Assembly: GCA_963921795.1 (NCBI GenBank)
Contig: OY997652.1
Span: forward strand, 16,819,940 to 16,883,939
Source: Nannobrachium achirus
Lineage: Eukaryota > Chordata > Actinopteri > Myctophiformes > Myctophidae
Direction: 5' to 3'
Length of the DNA: 64,000 nucleotides
Made by a program: the position numbers and the translations under genes
The notes under the pieces: generated by a model
The model's database searches: none
What the model was told of the DNA's origin: nothing
What the model saw: only the letters and a program-made list of their open reading frames with translations
Shown: in pieces, positions 50,401 through 62,680 of the stretch
Numbering within the stretch: position 1 is the stretch's first letter
Layout: every line of letters starts with the position of its first letter

Positions 50401-52018
50401 TTGTTAGCTGCGTGTCTCAGAGGTGTTTTATTCCAAAAGGTCGCATTGAACTTAATATTGAAGTGTCTGTGGGACGCACAACGGTTTACCCCAAAACAAA
50501 CATCTACCGTCGAATCACAATCTTTTTTTTTACCGTCCCTGCTTCTACGAGGTCTGCTCTGAATCGGCACTGACCATGCCGTTTTAATTTGCCATACTTA
50601 AGTGCAAGCACTAACCCACCCCGACATTCTCTGTTACTGTAATCTATGCATGTGTGCTCAGCTGAGAGCCCGACCGCGTAAAATGACACCACGCCGTGGA
50701 GTCATTTTACGCAGCCATACAACAGATTATATATTAAGTGTAACAATAGCATAATTATTGGCATTCATCGAAAGGACAGTGACATCGTCATTAAATGGGC
50801 TACTTGGAACACACCCCAGGCAGCTTCGCAAATCTGTTCAAATGAACTTGAATGAGAAGAGAAGGCAGTTACTACTTGTTGGCACTGCCATGTCCTGTAA
50901 AATCCAAACCCTTCTCTAGTTATTTAACTTTTCAAGAATGCTTTTTCTTTTATGTAACCTTCAATACAGGACACCAGTTTACCACTACTTCACAGGTACA
51001 TTTTATTTTGGTGCCATTTACAGTATCTGTTGTATGTATCTATTATATCTATCTTTTCAGATACATTTACAACATAATATAACCATATTATAAGCATTAT
51101 AAGATCAATCTTTAAGTTAAAACTCTTGTCAAACATTTGTCAAAAACAAAACATTTTATTTGGGAAGCATAGAATCTCCCCCCACACATTGAAAACCTAG
51201 TAGTATACAGTATGTCATTGTGTATTTAATGGATTTTTTCATATAGCTTCTTGTAAACCATGTTTTTTCTGATCTATAGACCCAGTACGATACAAAAAAA
51301 ACTATCAGCTGTTCAGAATTAGCCATTAGACAATCTCATAATGCGGCACATTGTAAATTGTCTGTTGGCTGCGTGACAAAGTCATGCTGCCAATTTACTA
51401 ATTCAGGGGTCTTCAACAGGGGGTCCGGGACCCCTAGTTACAACAGGGGGTCCTCCAAATCTCTGTGTGATAGAAACTTTTTTTCCTCCTCTTTTATATT
51501 AACCACTAGCGTCCTTATTCTGAGAACTTTAGCCAAAAATAGCAGATCTACAAGCTCACAACGCCTAGCGCTGCGAGGCGTTGTGAGCTTGTAGATCGGC
51601 TATTTTTTGGCAAAGAGGTTTGGTGTAGAGGGGAAAAAGAGCAGACTAAGTACAGTGAAAGGTCAACTTTATTAAGTATTGACAGTTCAAGTGGTTAAAT
51701 ATCTGAAAACACAAATTGACATGAATCCAAAACACACTGATGATTGTGCCGTCAAACGATGAAACTATATGGTATATATGGCTTGGGGGTCCTTGCTTCA
51801 TCGTTCTCTCGATTAAGGGGTCCCTGGCCTGAAAACGTTGAAGACCCCTGTACTAATTGTTTGACTTATTCTATTGCAGACGGCGATTCACCAATGTGTG
51901 TCTTGACAACATCTGTGGTTACTTGGTGGAGCTGCAGGGTCTCAGCCCAAACTCTGCCTTGCAACAAAACATTGGCAACTTCAAGTCCTTGCAGGCCAAG
52001 CTGGAGAAACTTCACTGA
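47424..52018 (+). CDS. nup155: nup155 C-terminal exons (five exons, 3' end of gene)
   Basis: Exons 47424-47544, 48364-48474, 49584-49720, 49960-50066 and 51880-52018 join in frame into 204 residues plus stop. They match the C-terminal helical domain of NUP155: [89 protein letters not shown] and a [11 protein letters not shown] end. The first intron uses a GC donor (AAAG-GCATGT). AATAAA at 52117-52122 is a likely polyadenylation signal. The expected 550 or so residues between the upstream remnant and this block are absent from only 840 bp of DNA, and the phases do not match (2 against 0). The intact exons may therefore belong to a dead or rearranged copy, or to a misassembled one. Confidence 0.85.
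48066..48132. repeat. Hairpin family copy in nup155 intron
   Basis: TAGCAGATCTACATGCTTAC pairs with GAAGCTTGTAGATCAGCTA, with a diverged centre. Confidence 0.6.
49039..49388. mobile_element. MITE with GGATATTT-rich interior
   Basis: TATACGGAGCTGGATATTTC pairs with GAAATATCCAGCTCCGTCTG. GGATATTT or GATATTTT words recur about ten times inside. The outer ends read TAGGTGCCGGC and GGCCTAGGCCTTA. It lies in a nup155 intron. Confidence 0.75.
51404..51850. mobile_element. hAT MITE with perfect TSD in last nup155 intron
   Basis: CAGGGGTCTTCAACAGGGGG and GTTGAAGACCCCTG are flanked by TACTAATT (51396-51403 and 51851-51858). It is an opposite-orientation relative of 11489-11950, with a hairpin at 51532-51611. 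It ends 29 bp before the last nup155 exon, so it abuts the polypyrimidine tract and branch region. Confidence 0.88.
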
Positions 52019-52116
52019 GGTTCTGTCTGTGCAACATATGAATACACCATCAAGGACAAATGATAGACCACTGGAGCTTACACAGTTGGCATACATTAAA
52101 CAGAACATTTAACAAC

Positions 52117-52122
52117 AATAAA
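52117..52122 (+). terminator. Polyadenylation signal for nup155
   Basis: AATAAA lies about 100 bp after the nup155 stop codon. Short 3' UTR use is inferred. Confidence 0.6.
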
Positions 52123-52129
52123 ATCCAAC

Positions 52130-54629
52130 CCATGGCTGTTTTGCAGATTCATCTTTAGATTGAGTCATTCTGCATTCAATGTGCTCAACAGGTGTTCAGC
52201 TTTTGAGAAATTGTGTGCCACAATACACCCTGAACACGTGTTGACATAAGAAAGGCACAAAGTTAAAACCCAAATGTTGTGTTTTTTGTTTACCACAATA
52301 TTTTGTACCGTGAAATCACAATTTTATATAATTCAGCCACTACTGTCAGGGCTGCGGTTGAGCATGTTGATTGCAAAAAGGCTCATGTTCAAGTCAAGAT
52401 CCCTTAGCCCAGATGGAAGGCCTGTTGGGCAGTCACACCATAATGGACTAGTTGATTGTTTGCTGTGTCTCCCTGAAAACCATTACAGTACCAGACTTGA
52501 ACATTATTCAGTCCTTAGACATGCCATAAAGTATAATGCGAGGTCAGAACAGAGAATGTTACAATCAGGAATAAGTCTGAAAGGCTAGTATATACTAGGA
52601 AATGAGTCACAATGTTTGCAAGCATCAGTCTATATGCATCCAAAACAGTTGTTTGTTTTCCTTATTGTTCACATTGTTGTAAAGCAATATTATGTATGAT
52701 AAGTTTGTTTGCCAACGGCCATAGTCATTGACTTCACTGATGGCTCAAGATCCCATAGTCTGGATGTTTGGACGGTCATGCCACGGTTGATTGGTTGGTT
52801 GTCAGGTAGACATTGTGAAGATTACCATATTTTACACCATATTGCAACATTGAATTGCATATACTCATGGACACTTGGATTTACAATGCAGTAATGTGCA
52901 CCAAGGTAGTTGGAAAATCATATCAGTTTTCTTTTTCTCTCCCAAAAATAGGCTTTTTTTCCTCCGCCTCTTTTTGGCTGTCGGAATACACTACAGTAAA
53001 ATCTCCTGTCACACCAATATCTCACTGGTGTTTGGTTTGGCTGCTGTAGTAGACATGTTTTGTAACTTATTTTCGTATACATTTATTGTATGTCTAATCA
53101 CTGCAAAGATATTTCTTAGAAAGAATGGTACAGCTTGCTGGATGTACATGTAGCTTTCCCCCCCAGACATTGGTGTCTGTAAAAGAGCCATTTGCAAATG
53201 TACGTATTTGACACTTCCTCAGATAAATATAGAATTGAGAATTTAGACAAATTGTACATGATATTTGGATTTGAATGCATTAGTTTAATCTAGAGTTAAA
53301 TATTCAAATACAATTGGCAAAGAAACCTTATTTCCTTGACTCAGTTTAATTTCTCCTGCTTACCCAAGATTGTTCTGTTCTCTATGTTTATCTGATCACA
53401 TTGATACCTTCATTTTGTTGTGCTTAGTAGGCTCTGTGCATAAAGTTAGTCCAGTGTTTCCAGAAGGTACCATAGCCGTTAACTGTTGCTTTTCCTCTAG
53501 CCCTAGCCCAGTGGTTCTAAAAGTGGATTCCAGGGACTTTGTGGGTTCCTTATATGTCTGTAACTCTTAACAGTATACAAACTGAACCAAATGGACCCTA
53601 ACAGGTCCATTCGGTTCCATTTGTAAATTGTCAGAGTTAAGGGTAGACCTTGAAAAGTAAACATTTTAGAAACACTGCCCTGGCATGTTTAATTGGCTCT
53701 GCACCGGGTTTTTTAACTAGGAGAAAAAAAATACATTTTCACATGCTAAGCCAATGGATGGCTATGGGAAAATAAAGCGGAGCGGGAAGCAGATATGCCA
53801 CCTTCTGGAAACTACAGTTATGTACAACCTATTAACTGGTGCGTTTGTGATCCAAGTTTTTTCAGAGAGAAAATGTAAACTGAATTCAGTTGTTACATAT
53901 GGTGCTTTTCAAATTGTATACAGAGTACTTTGGTCTGCAGTTTTTTAATTAAATACTTTTTTTACAAAGACATTTTTGGCATTGTTTTTACTTTATCAAT
54001 GTGTATTAAAATAATAAAAACTAAATTCATTATTAAACCTCATTGTGTTCATTCAAATCTGTCTGCTAGTGGTCAGCTGTGAACAAAACGTTTATCCAGT
54101 CACAAAGGACTATTTTGCATATTTTCCCAAATGCTTAACAGGAAGCAAATATTCTGGGTTTATAATTGTACTTAATTGAAGATGATTAGTAATAGTCTTC
54201 ACTCTTCAGGCTTGCTTTATCTCATCCCTGCATTGCAATAATTGCTGAGGGGCTCCTCTCTTAATTATTCAGGCACAAAAGTAGAGGATATGATGTTTCA
54301 TGTTTAGTCTTTTCGTAAAGTAAGCAAAGCAATTTGGATTTCAAGGTCCTGAGTAATTTTGGAGAAAATGTTTAGAAAGATTTTAAGTGGTTACAGAAAA
54401 CATATAATGACATTGCCATGATAGATACCTGCCCATCACAACTGCAAACAATTCATATACATTTTAAATACTTTACATACACAGCAGCTGCAGTATACGT
54501 TTATTGTTGGCTATCTGCATCATTGGATTGATAAGAAAAGGTAAAGTGAGGGAAACTTAATTTCATGATGCATATCAAGTTTATTAACGTAATCCTGCTT
54601 AAGTGAACAATAAATGCTTTTTCTTCTGC
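52130..54629. other. Intergenic, one hAT MITE, no gene seen
   Basis: A hAT MITE of the 6408 family sits at 53509-53677 (CAGTGGTTCTAAAAGTGG to AGAAACACTG, flanks CCCTAGCC and CCCTGGCA). The rest is AT-rich single-copy-looking DNA with no exon I recognise. Confidence 0.5.
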
Positions 54630-54642
54630 AAGAATTACCCAT

Positions 54643-54776
54643 AGGACAATGACGACAACGGGGGGGAGGGATGGGTTGGGGAGAAAAAAGAAAAAAGAAA
54701 TGTCTTGGTTATACTGTAATGATGTAAACCCATTGTGTATTTGACATTGACATGAATAAAGATATTCTTAAAAAAA
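54643..54776 (+). pseudogene. 5'-truncated polyadenylated retro-insertion
   Basis: A 134-bp insert ends in AATAAA (54755-54760), a short gap and a run of nine As. It is flanked by a perfect 13-bp duplication AAGAATTACCCAT (54630-54642 and 54777-54789). This is the signature of LINE-mediated insertion of an mRNA 3' end. The source transcript is unknown. Confidence 0.85.
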
Positions 54777-54789
54777 AAGAATTACCCAT

Positions 54790-55130
54790 GCAGAAATTAT
54801 GCAGGTATAGGAGGCTGCAGCAATATACTGATTGAAGATAGCTACCTCCACTATTAATGATGAAGTGTGGATAGTGTTGGTGATGCATAAAATAAGATGA
54901 GTCAGCCAACAGACCAGGAACACACTGGCTACAGCCCTCACTTGCATGCTTGAACTGGGCTTAGCTGGACGCTGACTGAGTCTTTGAACATTTGGTGGGT
55001 TGTACAACTCTGTTCTCTGCATTACAGTAGCTTCAGTGTATATGGGAGGTACTATGACCTGAATCTTGCCTGGTTCAGTCAGATAACCCACGATAAGGAT
55101 TGAAACAATGTTTATTATTATTATGAATGA
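54790..55130 (-). other. Possible membrane-protein exon remnant
   Basis: The minus strand has an open reading of about 110 residues with a proline-rich part (VIVPPIYTEATVMQ) and two hydrophobic stretches (VASVFLVCWLTHLILCI and NQYIAAASYTC). It was cut by the 54643 retro-insertion. The layout loosely recalls MS4A-like four-span proteins, but I cannot support a family and it may be chance. Confidence 0.2.
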
Positions 55131-55539
55131 GTAATGCAAGTGTGTATATGTCACATTTATTTTGGCGTCAGGCTCTGCTCTCCCTGCTCAGCGCAGCACA
55201 GAAGAACATCAATAACCATTAGTAGCAGGGAGATATAAATATATATAAACACCCCCATGGGGAACAGAATTAACAGCAGAGCCTACTGGTGGTGCTGGGG
55301 AGGCGGTGGGGGCAAGCAAGTGCCAGCTGCCAATCAGCAAGGCAGGAGGAAGAGACAACTGAACAGGCTTTAAGTAGGTTGGCAATGATCAGCTGACTGC
55401 CACGTCACCTGTGACGCAAGACTGGCGTAGTAGTGTTGTAACAGAACTGAATGCAACCGCATTGACCCCTCGGGTATAACTGACTGAACCTATGATCGCA
55501 GGCTCTATCCATTAACTGGATCAAGAATCAGGATAGAGA

Positions 55540-55900
55540 TCTATGGTTCCCAACCTTTTTTGAGCTATGGAGTATGGACTGGACCACTATAGCATATTTC
55601 AAGCAGTCGTCATGGACCACCCCACCTCCAACGATAGTATATAACAAGGAAAAACACACCAATTTCTATCTTATTATAAATTGTTCTTAATATTTAACAG
55701 CACACTTAACTAGCACAACTAAGTCAAGCCCTTAAGTCATTATTTCATTTAAGTCCTGTCCCCCAAACTATTAGTTCAAAATAAGTCTCACATTTCATGG
55801 TCTAATAAAATATTTTTCAAACATATTTTAATACATTTAAAAAATGTACAATATATATATAAAAACACCTGTAATTATGCCATGGACCACTGAATGAGAG
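55540..55900. mobile_element. Decayed hAT-like MITE
   Basis: TATGGTTCCCAACCTTTTTT and CATGGACCACTGAATG resemble hAT-type ends, and CATGGACCACC recurs inside. No target duplication is clear. Confidence 0.5.
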
Positions 55901-56009
55901 ACGGTGTATACAGTCTCTGTTGCTCTCATTCACACCCTATGATGACCAATACATAATGTGGAATACTGAAGATCGCAGTGAAGCAGTCACAGCTGGCAGC
56001 TGCTTGATT

Positions 56010-56330
56010 CCTTACTGTATAGTGCAAAGAAAGTGGATCACATCACTCCAGTTAGATCTTTACTCTGGCTCCCTGTCTGTCAAATAATTGATTTCAAAAT
56101 ACTACTGTTGGTTTATAAAGCACCGAATAGTTTATCATGAGGTCATCTGGGACAGGTCTGCCTTCTGAACCCAGTCACAAGTGCACTGTCATTTCATTGT
56201 CTTATTCTTCTGTTTTAAATCTTTCATAATGTTTATTTTTGCACTCAATGAATGCACTGTTATGTCTTGATGCTTAATGGTTTGTGTAGAGCTCTTTGGT
56301 TTTGCCCTGTTGAAATGTACAAATCAACCG
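56010..56330 (+). mobile_element. LINE ORF2 3' fragment
   Basis: The stretch 56030-56130 reads like DHITPVRSLLWLPV and IDFKILLLVYKAPN, the conserved end of L2/Rex-type reverse-transcriptase ORFs, and is followed by a 3' tail resembling fish LINE tails. Confidence 0.7.
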
Positions 56331-56589
56331 GCCTTAGTTACCAGACAGCAAACCGGCCATCAGGCAGAGTCCTTGCAGTTGTAGCCTACTAGTCTGCACC
56401 CCCATCACTCTTCAGGGACCATAGGTTCTGGCACCAGAGAACACTGCTGAAGAGCCTAGAGAAAAATGCACTCAAAAGATCTCTATGCTTCTTCTGTGAA
56501 CCATCGGTCAGCAATGTCTGCAACCCATCCATCTATCCATCCATCTTTTAAATACCTTTTAAAATTCTGAATCATTTTATACTTTTTTA

Positions 56590-56725
56590 TAGAACTGAAG
56601 TACTTTGCTGGGTGTTTTATTGTATTTGTATATTTATGTATTGTTTTTTATATGCATTGACCCGAGCAAAACAACTTTCCCTTGTGGATAATAAAGACAT
56701 CTAATCTAATCTAATCTAATCATCT
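56590..56725 (+). mobile_element. LINE tail with (ATCTA)n end
   Basis: CCCTTGTGGATAATAAAGAC followed by five ATCTA units is a typical non-LTR element 3' terminus. Confidence 0.7.
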
Positions 56726-56785
56726 ATGTTCATTCATTTTGATGTTATTATTTTATATTTTTGTATTTTATTTAGGCCTATACAT

Positions 56786-56824
56786 GTATGTATGTATGTA
56801 TGTATGTATGTATGTATGTATGTA
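56786..56824. repeat. GTAT tetranucleotide microsatellite
   Basis: About nine units of ATGT/GTAT. Confidence 0.95.
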
Positions 56825-56829
56825 GGCCT

Positions 56830-58030
56830 ATGTATGTATTTTATTTAAAATCTTTTGAATCACTCAAGTAAAATAGGATGCGGCCTGTAGCATAGTATGC
56901 GACAGGTCGCAGTATCAGTGATGTCAGTTATCTCCAAATGTGGGTGCTGTTAGGTGAATACGTTGGCTGGCAATGAAGCAAATGTAGGTGTACAAATTTG
57001 ATGACTGAAGCAAAGTAAGACATCCTTAATAATGACTTCTCATCTGGGGGTCCTCCCCCAGAAAATATTTAACATAGTAGATTATGTTAAATAGATTAGT
57101 AATTGCCAATCATCCTGGCGAATCCAGGAGTATTGACAAGCCTGCTCAATAACCCAGTACGCAAATAGCGCCATCTTGGATATGGCGCAATGCATTCCGG
57201 GTATTCGCAAAGGTCTCTGGGATTGTTTGGGTCCATGCGCATCCAACGCTAGGGGCGCATCTCAGAGCCGCAATTGGGTTTGATGATAGTCTTGGAGGAT
57301 GACGGACGCAGATGACTAATATAGTAATTTAAATGTTCCTCATCTAAGACGCTATCTATTAGACCGTGACATTGTTGTGTCAAATGCATTAAAGAAGGAT
57401 TTAGTTGCCTGTTGCCGTGCAGCATGTATTTTAAATCTGCAACCACCAAAACAATACGCTACAGATTACAGAAATAGAGGACCATAGGAGGTCCAAACTA
57501 ATTTTAGATGGGGGTATAATTTGTCTTCCCGATCCTGATACCCTCCGAAACGGCTGGGAAGACGTCATGCTATCCACAGTTGTTACAAAGTGCTATAGAA
57601 GTAAGTCTAATAGTCCGTTATTGTCTCCAGGTTGGCAGAGGTAGCGCCCAGGATTACATTAGATAATATAATTAATTGACACCGAACATGGGTTACAACA
57701 TCGTGGGATAAAAACAAACAAACAAATAAATATTAAGTCTATTAATAAGAATCAAATCACGTTTGCTGCAATAAATAGGCATATATGCCATTGACTGTTA
57801 AAATATTGAATTGGCTCTTAATTATAAAGACCACCGGCTATGTGGCCGCCTGGCCAAATGCTGTTATTAGGCTATTTTATAATTTAAGCCTATTATTGTT
57901 ATTGTTATTATTATTTCGATAAAGTAGTACAACCATTAAAAATTCATAATCATTTAAAGTTTGTATCGTGCTCGGACTCTCTGTCCTGACAGCTTGCTGC
58001 TGCTGCTGTTATAGATCAGCCTATTTGTCG
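56830..58030. other. Intergenic, moderate CpG stretch, no gene seen
   Basis: Around 57160-57260 GCGCCAT and ATGGCGC (57168-57188) form a short palindrome with a YY1-like ATGGCG core and nearby CpGs, which could mark a weak promoter. No exon follows that I recognise. Confidence 0.3.
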
Positions 58031-58044
58031 TACGATGGTGTTGC

Positions 58045-58120
58045 GCGCTGAAAATATCAGAGCTACAGGCTCACAACACGTCTCAACTCGCCAGGTTGAG
58101 AGCTTGTATATCTGCCATTT
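58045..58120. repeat. Diverged hairpin family copy
   Basis: CAGAGCTACAGGCTCACAAC pairs loosely with GTTGAGAGCTTGTATATCTG. Confidence 0.5.
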
Positions 58121-58133
58121 AGATATGCAGAAA

Positions 58134-58648
58134 CACACAAGGGGTAGGAAAGTGGGACTGAGTTACCAGGGCCCAAGGTGGAGGGGCCCTAGTAACCTTA
58201 TCTATTGAAAAATAGCAGATATACAAGCTCACAGCGCGGCACCGAGTGCCGCGCTGCGAGTTTGTAGATCTGCTATTTTTGAAAAGTCGTGAAAATGTGT
58301 GCAAATCTTTGAATATGTATTTTTTAAGCGGACATTTGTAACTCAAATTTTGCTTCCGGGGGGATCCCTGGAACTAAATATTTTGAGATGGGGGTCCGTG
58401 GCCAGATTCATATCATTTTGGGGGTCCTTCACGTGAAAAGGTTTGAGCATCACTGACATGGAAACATGGGTTTCTTCTTGCACACTTTTTCACAATTTTT
58501 CAAAAATAGCAGATCTACAAGCTCGCAGCGCGGCACTCGGTGCCGCGCTGTGAGCTTGTATATCTGCTATTTTTCAATAGTTAACATTCATGGGGGGCCC
58601 GCAGTGAATCCTTGTACCCAGGGCCCAGAATTTGGTGTGACGCCCCTG
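58134..58648. mobile_element. Composite hAT MITE with hairpin-hAT-hairpin core, copy A
   Basis: The right end GTGTGACGCCCCTG is intact and the left end has lost CAGGGGCGT. Inside are hairpins at 58208-58280 and 58502-58574 enclosing a GGGGGTCCTTCACGTGAAAA hAT-like segment. Confidence 0.8.
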
Positions 58649-58947
58649 GTCATAGGGTCATAGACCATGACACGTTTTGTTATTCTTCCTCCAGAAACTG
58701 GATTCTTTACATACCACTACCTCTTCATTAACGGTGAAAAGGCCCAAACAAAAAATAAGCTTCCTTTAATATCTTACTACTTGAATTCCAATGAGAAATG
58801 CTTGTCATTCTTTTCTATTCAATTAGCGTGCTTAGGTTATTTCTTGGGAACATCTGTGTTTACTCATTCAATCTGCCATTTTAGATTTAGCTATATATTA
58901 ATAGCAACATACTTTTTTTCCAGAAACCTTAGGATTTACAGTACAGT

Positions 58948-59008
58948 AAATGTACAGTACAGTACAGTACAGTACAGTACAGTACAGTACAGTACAGTAC
59001 AGTACAGT
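58948..59008. repeat. CAGTA pentanucleotide microsatellite
   Basis: About twelve units; reverse complement of the 30219-30272 array. Confidence 0.95.
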
Positions 59009-59399
59009 AGAGGAATTCTGGACATGAGGGACCAAATAATATCTAACAATAAAAATATTCTTAAATTGGGGTACCAGAGAATAAGAAAACGCCACAATCA
59101 GCTTAAGCTGACCTACAAACCATGTGCTCAATCAAAGAGGTTCATCAGTCCAACTGCATTATCATAGTACTGAATGCCAAATTAGACATCACTGCAGTCC
59201 AGAACTAATAATCAGTTTATCCCACTGTGGGGCAAATGCAACTTCTTTTTTTATATCAAAATGTGACAAAAGTGACAAGCTTACAAGTTACAACGCACCG
59301 CAAATTAAGCATTATCACAAGCCTGTGTATTCTGTCTGCTGTGCTGAGCACAGCAGCTCTTCAGCACACGAAGAACACCACTCCAAATTAACATGGTGG

Positions 59400-59874
59400 C
59401 AGGGGCGTCACAAGGGGTAGGAAAGTGGGACTGAGTTACTGGGGCCCAAGGTGGAGGGGCCCTAATAACTTTATCTATTGAAAAATAGCAAATATACAAG
59501 CTCACAGCGCGGCACCGAGCTTGTAGATCTGCTATTTTTGAAAAGTTGTGAAAATGTGTGAAAATCCTTGAATATATTATGTATTTTTTAAGCGAACATG
59601 TCTAACTCAAATTTTGCTTCTGGGGGTCCCTGGAACTAAATATTTTGAGATCGGGGTCCGTGGCCAAATACCTATCATCTTGGGGGTCCTTGACATAGGT
59701 TTCTTGCACACATTTTCACGATTTTTCAAAAATAGCAGATATACAAGCTCGCAGCGCGGCACTCGGTGCCGCGCTGTGAGCTTGTATATCTGCTATTTTT
59801 CAATAGTTAACATTCATGGGGGGCCCGCAGTGAATCCTTGTACCCAGGGCCCAGAATGTGGTGTGACGCCCCTG
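59400..59874. mobile_element. Composite hAT MITE with perfect TSD, copy B
   Basis: CAGGGGCGTCACA pairs with GGTGTGACGCCCCTG, flanked by CATGGTGG (59392-59399 and 59875-59882). Hairpins are at 59481-59539 (centre deleted) and 59728-59800. The core is the same as in copy A and in the TTAA elements at 15731 and 22061. Confidence 0.9.
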
Positions 59875-59899
59875 CATGGTGGAATGAAAAGGATCAGCA

Positions 59900-61180
59900 A
59901 CACTTAATTTAAACTGGGTAGCAAAAGATTAAAAAAAGAAATAGACAGGCAGAGGGAACATGATAAATCGTTATTCAGAATCAAAGTACAAAGAGAACCG
60001 GGAGCCAGCATAAAACAAAAATACACTGCCAGGAGCACAACAGTGGCCAGGAGGTGGCTGTATGTCAGCACTCTCTCTCTCTCTCTCTCCTTTCACTGTT
60101 TCTGTCTGTCTCTCTCTCTCATGAAGCCCTCATAAAGCGTAGAGGCTTTTAGATGTTGTGAGGGACATTGGTCTGAAAAGGCAGCAACATGGCTACTCAG
60201 TCAAGCTCAATGCCATAGCCAGCCTCTGACAGCTCTTGGCAAGCGCCCATGCCCCTGGGTAAACAATGACTGATCCAGTCAGTGCCAGCAGTCAGTCTGG
60301 TGCCTAGCAGCCCACTCACTGTCTTGCTCTGAGGTCAGTTCTTTATCATCTCGTCTCTCTTTTCCTCTTCCATCTTCACCGTCATTTATCAAGCACATTG
60401 CCTGGCTACTTTTGGCTTTTTTTAGTTACATTTTTAGTAGATGAAAAGGAGGGTATATTAACGCAGTGGCTGTGGCTGAGCCATGCAGTAAAATGTGCTC
60501 TGTCTCTGGTTAGCTTTCTGGCCAGAGACCTGTGTTGTATATGTATCATCACCTCCTGAACTCCTCTCTGCCAGGGTATGCAGCTGCCATACTCTGGGTC
60601 CAGTGGGGGAAATAAAAGTTACTTTTAAATATAAATCCATTAATCTCTCTTTGTTGTGCTGGTTATTATGTTGTTAAATTACAGTAAAATAACTATGCAA
60701 AATGTAACTAAATGGTCACTTTAACAAGGTATTATAATTATATTCTCCACACTTGTATTCTCCCCATCTTGACAGAATGGTATATTCCCAGGTTCCGCAG
60801 GTCAGCTGCACAGGTACAATACATTATTGTTAATTGCAGCACGTTTACTGACATGCCAAGTTTAGCTGCACTTGAACAACCGTTCCAGGCTGCCATATCC
60901 AGCCCAAGAAACCGTAGAAACCAGGGGAAAAAACGCACGCACGCCCGCAGAGGACCCCCATCTTTGCCATACCCTAGCTTTTGCTGAACTGACGCCACTG
61001 CTCTCTGCCCTTGCTCTCTTCTCTCTCCACAGTCCAAAACAAGCACATCAATTTAACCGCCATAAAATAAGCTCTAGTTCTCACATTATCTCCAATGTCA
61101 TGAGGTAATATAGTTTCAAAACATACAAAATCAAGCTTTAACAAGCTATCAGAACCGTCTTCAATTCCAATAGAATATAA
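59900..61180. other. Intergenic, no gene seen
   Basis: CT-rich runs occur at 60070-60120. CCAAGAAACCGTAGAAACC near 60903-60922 resembles, in reverse, the GGGTTTCTACGGTTTC stretch at 41473. I see no exon. Confidence 0.4.
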
Positions 61181-61185
61181 TTAAG

Positions 61186-61186
<1 letters not shown>

Positions 61187-61274
<88 letters not shown>

Positions 61275-61296
61275 CACACGCACACGCACACACACC
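61187..61296. repeat. CA to CACG compound microsatellite
   Basis: CA units change to about twelve GCAC units and back. The GCAC part resembles 510-550. Confidence 0.96.
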
Positions 61297-61299
61297 ATG

Positions 61300-61984
61300 A
61301 TTTTCTTTACTTTTCCAAACTAGTCCTGTAGACCTACTGACATTTTCAGGCACTTTCAGAGAATTCTCATTTGTTCTGTTTGTTCTTAAACTTTTGTATT
61401 ATTAAAAAACTGTGGCAAAGAAAACAAATATTACTTTTGGTGAAAGAAATGTGGGAGTAAAGCAATCTGACTGAAATAAATCACAGTAGCTTTTTTCATA
61501 TACTGTATTGGTTGTTTGGCAGAACAGGGTAAATGTCAAGTGTGCATATAGGCCTACGACTGTGTTGGCTCAGCTGTGGGTTGAAAAGGCATTTAATAAT
61601 CAAAACCCTCCTAGGGAATCTTCATTCACATCTACTGTCAAGACAATAGATGATGCATCAGTGGCACCAGCATGACTTGAATATCAAGTTCTTAATTGTA
61701 GGGGAATTAAGCACATTAAAATATGACTGTTTATCCATTGAATGAGCAATCAATCAATCAATCAATCATATATGATGGGGTTCACATATTCAACTTATTC
61801 ATCTATCAAACCATCCCAATACTTTTTCAATGGGTCAAGTACCACAGAGAAGCGCAACAGTTCAACTTGTGTGCCAGGAAACCTTCACTGTCAGTGTGTG
61901 GATTTGACTGTGTAAAATACAAAATTATTATTTGATAGAGAACAGATAACTCATTATATGGCTTTAGTAAGTGAATGTGATATA

Positions 61985-61985
<1 letters not shown>
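61300..61985. other. Intergenic, no gene seen
   Basis: A short CAAT run is at 61749-61769. No exon or defined element was recognised. Confidence 0.4.
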
Positions 61986-62062
<77 letters not shown>

Positions 62063-62081
62063 AGAGAGAGAGAGAGAGAGT

Positions 62082-62136
<55 letters not shown>
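61986..62136. repeat. GT then GA compound microsatellite
   Basis: About 37 GT units followed by about 75 bp of GA units. Confidence 0.97.
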
Positions 62137-62139
<3 letters not shown>

Positions 62140-62680
62140 TCACATTAGCCGTGTGGTGATTCACAATTATTGTAGCATCCTTTACTTTGAGTGAATGTCT
62201 TCACAGATATACATAGCCTATATAACACCATAGGAGTCAAGTCATGCGTTAATAAACTGTTCAATCATCATTAAACAGATTGTGAAATGACAGGTGCAAG
62301 TCTGTGCGTGCCCTGCGTGTTTGCTGTGTAACCAAAGCTTCCTCATTGTTCAGAAACTGGCTCATGGATCATTTGCCATTCAGCGGCTCTCGTACCTGCC
62401 AATCCTGTGTTAAAAAAAGCTGGACTCTACCTCGGCTCTAATTATAATGGTCTGTTAGGTGGTTTCTGTTCAAGCTGCCTGTAAATGGGTTTCTCTCTGA
62501 GAGTATTCTCTACACATGCTTTCCTGGTCTTGATTTCTGAGATTCTGATGGCTTTTCGTTTAACCTCTGTCAGATTTCATTTAGGTGAACATTTGCAGAT
62601 AATTAACCGCTAATATCATATCTCATTTCAAAACAAGATGGGGTCTAGTCAAGACAGTGTGGCTTCCATGTGAATCTTAG

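Noticed and set aside
46236-52018. A complete functional nup155
   Set aside because: Propeller and central exons are absent, and the phases across the gap do not match.
54768-55154. A receptor or MS4A-like gene on the minus strand
   Set aside because: It starts from a non-ATG codon, ends inside the A-tail of a retro-insertion, and has no family motif I can defend; kept only as a low-confidence remnant.
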